Source of the DNA: an uncultured Rhodobacterales bacterium
GTDB taxonomy: Bacteria; Pseudomonadota; Alphaproteobacteria; Rhodobacterales; Rhodobacteraceae
DNA: 26,193 nucleotides
Assembly (NCBI GenBank): GCA_937901055.1
Contig: CALCGO010000133.1
Location: forward strand, 1 to 26,193
Reading direction: 5' to 3'
The notes under the pieces were generated by a model, which searched no databases, was not told the origin of the DNA, and worked only from the letters and a program-made list of their open reading frames with translations. Positions 24,599-26,193 of the stretch are shown here, piece after piece. Numbering within the stretch: position 1 is the first letter of the stretch; every line of letters starts with the position of its first letter. Position numbers and translations under genes: made by a program.

Positions 24599-24627
24599 AT
24601 AACCAGAATATCTGAAAAAAAGGTTAT
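24599..24627. promoter_or_regulatory. 6-bp inverted repeat in the divergent promoter gap
   Basis: ATAACC (24599-24604) and GGTTAT (24622-24627) are exact inverse complements separated by 17 bases, in the 129-base AT-rich gap between the HPt-like gene and carbonic anhydrase. The half-site spacing would suit a dimeric regulator shared by both genes. The match is short and could be chance. Confidence 0.25.
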
Positions 24628-24693
24628 CAAACATCCAGTCCTTGAAAATTCTGTAAAAAAACCGCAAAAGGGACGACAAAGAAGGAGCTGTCG

Positions 24694-25347
24694 ATGAAAA
24701 ATGCTAAACCTCTGCCGTCCTATCTGGCCACCCGTTATGCCGGTTGGCGCGCTACGAAGTTTCAGGAAAACAAAGCATGGTACGCACGATTGGCTGACGA
24801 AGGCCAACGCCCACGCGCCATGATCATTTCATGCTGCGACAGCCGCGTGCACGTGACGGCTATTTTCGGGGCCGAATCCGGCGAATTTTTCATCCACCGC
24901 AATATTGCCAATCTCGTGCCACCCTATTCGCCAGATACCGAACCACACGGCACCTCGGCGGCCATTGAGTACGCCGTGACACACCTGCACGTCGCCAATT
25001 TGCTGGTCGTCGGGCATTCCGATTGTGGCGGCGTAGCCGGTTGCCTTGATATGTGCTGTGGCAACGCACCAGAACTGGAAGAAGGCACCAGTTTCGTTGG
25101 TCGCTGGATGGATATTCTGCGCCCGGGATACGAACGGATCAAGGACATGGAAGGCACTCATCAAGAACGCCAAACTGCCTTGGAAAAAGAAGGGGTACTA
25201 GTTGCCCTCGAAAACCTGATGACATTTCCGTTCATCCAAAAAGCGGTCGAAGAAGATACCCTCGCCCTTCATGGGCTTTGGAACAACATCCGCGACGGTA
25301 GTGTCGAATATTACAACGCCGAAGCCGAAGCGTTTCATCGGGTGTAA
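24694..25347 (+). CDS. Beta-class carbonic anhydrase
   Basis: A 217-residue zinc enzyme that interconverts carbon dioxide and bicarbonate in the cytosol. The zinc ligands are C47 (in SCCDSRV, with the D49-R51 dyad) and H108 with C111 (in GHSDCGG). FFIHRNIANLV and HGTSAAIEYAVTHL are typical of the proteobacterial beta type. The ATG at 24694 follows GAAGGAG with a normal spacing of about six bases. No signal peptide is seen. It stands alone on the plus strand between two minus-strand genes, and could support bicarbonate supply to carboxylases such as the accD product, but nothing in the sequence links them. Confidence 0.96.
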   Translation: MKNAKPLPSYLATRYAGWRATKFQENKAWYARLADEGQRPRAMIISCCDSRVHVTAIFGAESGEFFIHRNIANLVPPYSPDTEPHGTSAAIEYAVTHLHVANLLVVGHSDCGGVAGCLDMCCGNAPELEEGTSFVGRWMDILRPGYERIKDMEGTHQERQTALEKEGVLVALENLMTFPFIQKAVEEDTLALHGLWNNIRDGSVEYYNAEAEAFHRV

Positions 25348-25435
25348 AAACGGGAAATAAAACCGACCGAGGGAAGGGCATGCATGGCAAGTGATCAACC
25401 TGTCTGTCCCAGCATCGATGATACTTATCCGGTGC

Positions 25436-25993
25436 CTATTTTGGAACGATTGGTATCATGACGTGAGCATAGGGAGTGTTAGCCCACATGACCCACGGCC
25501 CTCCCGCGTTTTCATCACGCGGAAGATTCGGAACAGTATCCATGCTCGGGAACACCATCATCATTTGCGCTCCGTCCGGAACCCACACACCACCATTATC
25601 CGGAACATTCGCCATCGAGTTGGCATTATCCCCGACGTATTCGCCTGCAAGCATGTAGGAAATACCTACAGTATCGGTCGAGAAGTCCTCGATAGCAGCG
25701 TTGGCTGCCATAAATCTCATCCAAGTGTCGTTATTACACATCGGATTTTTATTTCCAGAATAAATATAAACTCCCGGCAAGCAGGTCCAATCGTTAGTGC
25801 CCTCGCGCAATATGGTCAGGTCAACATCCATGATTGTAGCATTGTCGCTAATGTCAGCAGGTGCTGCGGTTATCGCACGTGCAATCTTTTCCGCTGTGGT
25901 TTCCGCGTTGCTACCCGCGGCAATCGTTACCAACGAAGCGGTCAGCAGTGCCGTAAGTGCACTTCGCTTGGTGAGAATTGAACTTATAGACAT
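25436..25993 (-). CDS. Small secreted protein of unknown function
   Basis: A 185-residue protein with a clear signal peptide (residues 1-30, cleavage after GSNA). The mature part has NATIMDVDLTILREGTNDWTC, then PMCNNDTWMRFMAA, DTVGISYMLAGEYVG and ends GGPWVMWANTPYAHVMIPIV (positions about 51-183). I recall related proteins in other proteobacteria with the same 'REGTN-WTCLP ... MC-D-W ... GGPWVMWxxTPYAHxMxP' layout, but I know no assigned function or domain name. Two cysteines (C71, C86) could form a disulfide in the periplasm. The ATG at 25993 follows GGGAG eight bases upstream. It is convergent with the carbonic anhydrase (88-base gap). Confidence 0.85.
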   Translation of the reverse strand: MSISSILTKRSALTALLTASLVTIAAGSNAETTAEKIARAITAAPADISDNATIMDVDLTILREGTNDWTCLPGVYIYSGNKNPMCNNDTWMRFMAANAAIEDFSTDTVGISYMLAGEYVGDNANSMANVPDNGGVWVPDGAQMMMVFPSMDTVPNLPRDENAGGPWVMWANTPYAHVMIPIVPK

Positions 25994-26075
25994 TTAAGCT
26001 TCTCCCTATTGAGTTTAATTCAGATCACTGCCTAGCGTCGCATCTTCTGGAAAAGAAGGAATTACGCTTTTCATA

Positions 26076-26193
26076 ATGAACTATCCGTTTTTGAATGGAG
26101 ACAACGTTACTGGCAGATATGATCAAAGCCAAGCGCGACGGTTTCTCGACCCTCATTATGGAAAACTCTCGGTAAAAGGTAACTTTTTCCGCA
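26076..26193 (+). CDS. Possible start of an unidentified gene (runs off the window)
   Basis: An open frame begins at ATG 26076 and reads MNYPFLNGDNVTGRYDQSQ, then continues ARRFLDPHYGKLSVKGNFFR to the window edge. The residues look protein-like but I recognise no family. An AAGGA at 26056-26060 is about 15 bases upstream, farther than usual. A competing short frame starts at 26095. Only 39 residues are visible, so this is a weak call. Confidence 0.3.
   Translation, partial: MNYPFLNGDNVTGRYDQSQARRFLDPHYGKLSVKGNFFR

Noticed and set aside
24565..24807. Upstream extension of the HPt-like frame
   Set aside because: It overlaps the carbonic anhydrase gene and the promoter gap; 24564 has a good ribosome site.
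1..26193. CRISPR arrays, tRNA or rRNA genes, transposases, prophage or integrative elements
   Set aside because: I saw no regularly spaced repeats, no tRNA cloverleaf with CCA-end context, and no transposase or integrase-like proteins.

Overview
The window looks like ordinary chromosomal core from an alphaproteobacterium, most likely a Rhodobacterales (Roseobacter-group) marine bacterium. This rests on protein styles (AddB of the alphaproteobacterial type, the tsaE-addB link, an IlvD of the 'CWNEAAPCN' subtype, UbiH-type hydroxylase, paired M17 and C40 peptidases) and on base composition that looks like the mid-50s % GC by eye. The genus cannot be fixed from the sequence alone. There is no rRNA, tRNA, CRISPR array, insertion sequence, phage gene or recognisable integration site, and no gene-free stretch longer than 300 bases.

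Layout. Positions 1-7093 form a minus-strand block: an amidase, a DapC-like aminotransferase, ftsK, lolA, tsaE and the start of addB, which runs off the left edge. Positions 7169-11463 are plus strand: a UbiH-type monooxygenase, a four-helix membrane protein, gabD (succinate-semialdehyde dehydrogenase) and a PfkB-family sugar-phosphate kinase that has no ATG, GTG or TTG start. hslO (Hsp33, minus) diverges from a NUDIX hydrolase (plus), which meets a PAP2 phosphatase (minus) tail to tail. A DUF2799 lipoprotein (plus) meets an MltB-type lytic transglycosylase (minus). Positions 15669-18651 hold a tightly overlapped minus-strand set: ilvD (carrying a frameshift), a lipoprotein and a cytosolic protein of unknown function. 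A CPBP protease, accD and folC follow on the plus strand. A minus-strand group (HPt-like small protein, M17 aminopeptidase, C40 endopeptidase), a beta-carbonic anhydrase (plus) and a small secreted protein (minus) complete the window.

Genes that plausibly work together: the amidase-aminotransferase-ftsK-lolA-tsaE-addB run is housekeeping for amino-acid metabolism, chromosome segregation, envelope maturation, tRNA modification and recombination. accD and folC are translationally coupled. The M17 and C40 peptidases share one base of their stop and start codons. Three convergent pairs overlap at their stop codons, so the region is very compact.

I found no convincing new multi-gene system. The strongest leads are single-locus anomalies: a one-lesion frameshift in ilvD (near 18431-18447), a PfkB kinase that apparently starts at AUC behind a 12-bp hairpin (10468-10519), and a hairpin that covers the Shine-Dalgarno of a small membrane protein (8430-8453). 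Several small uncharacterised proteins are also noted.
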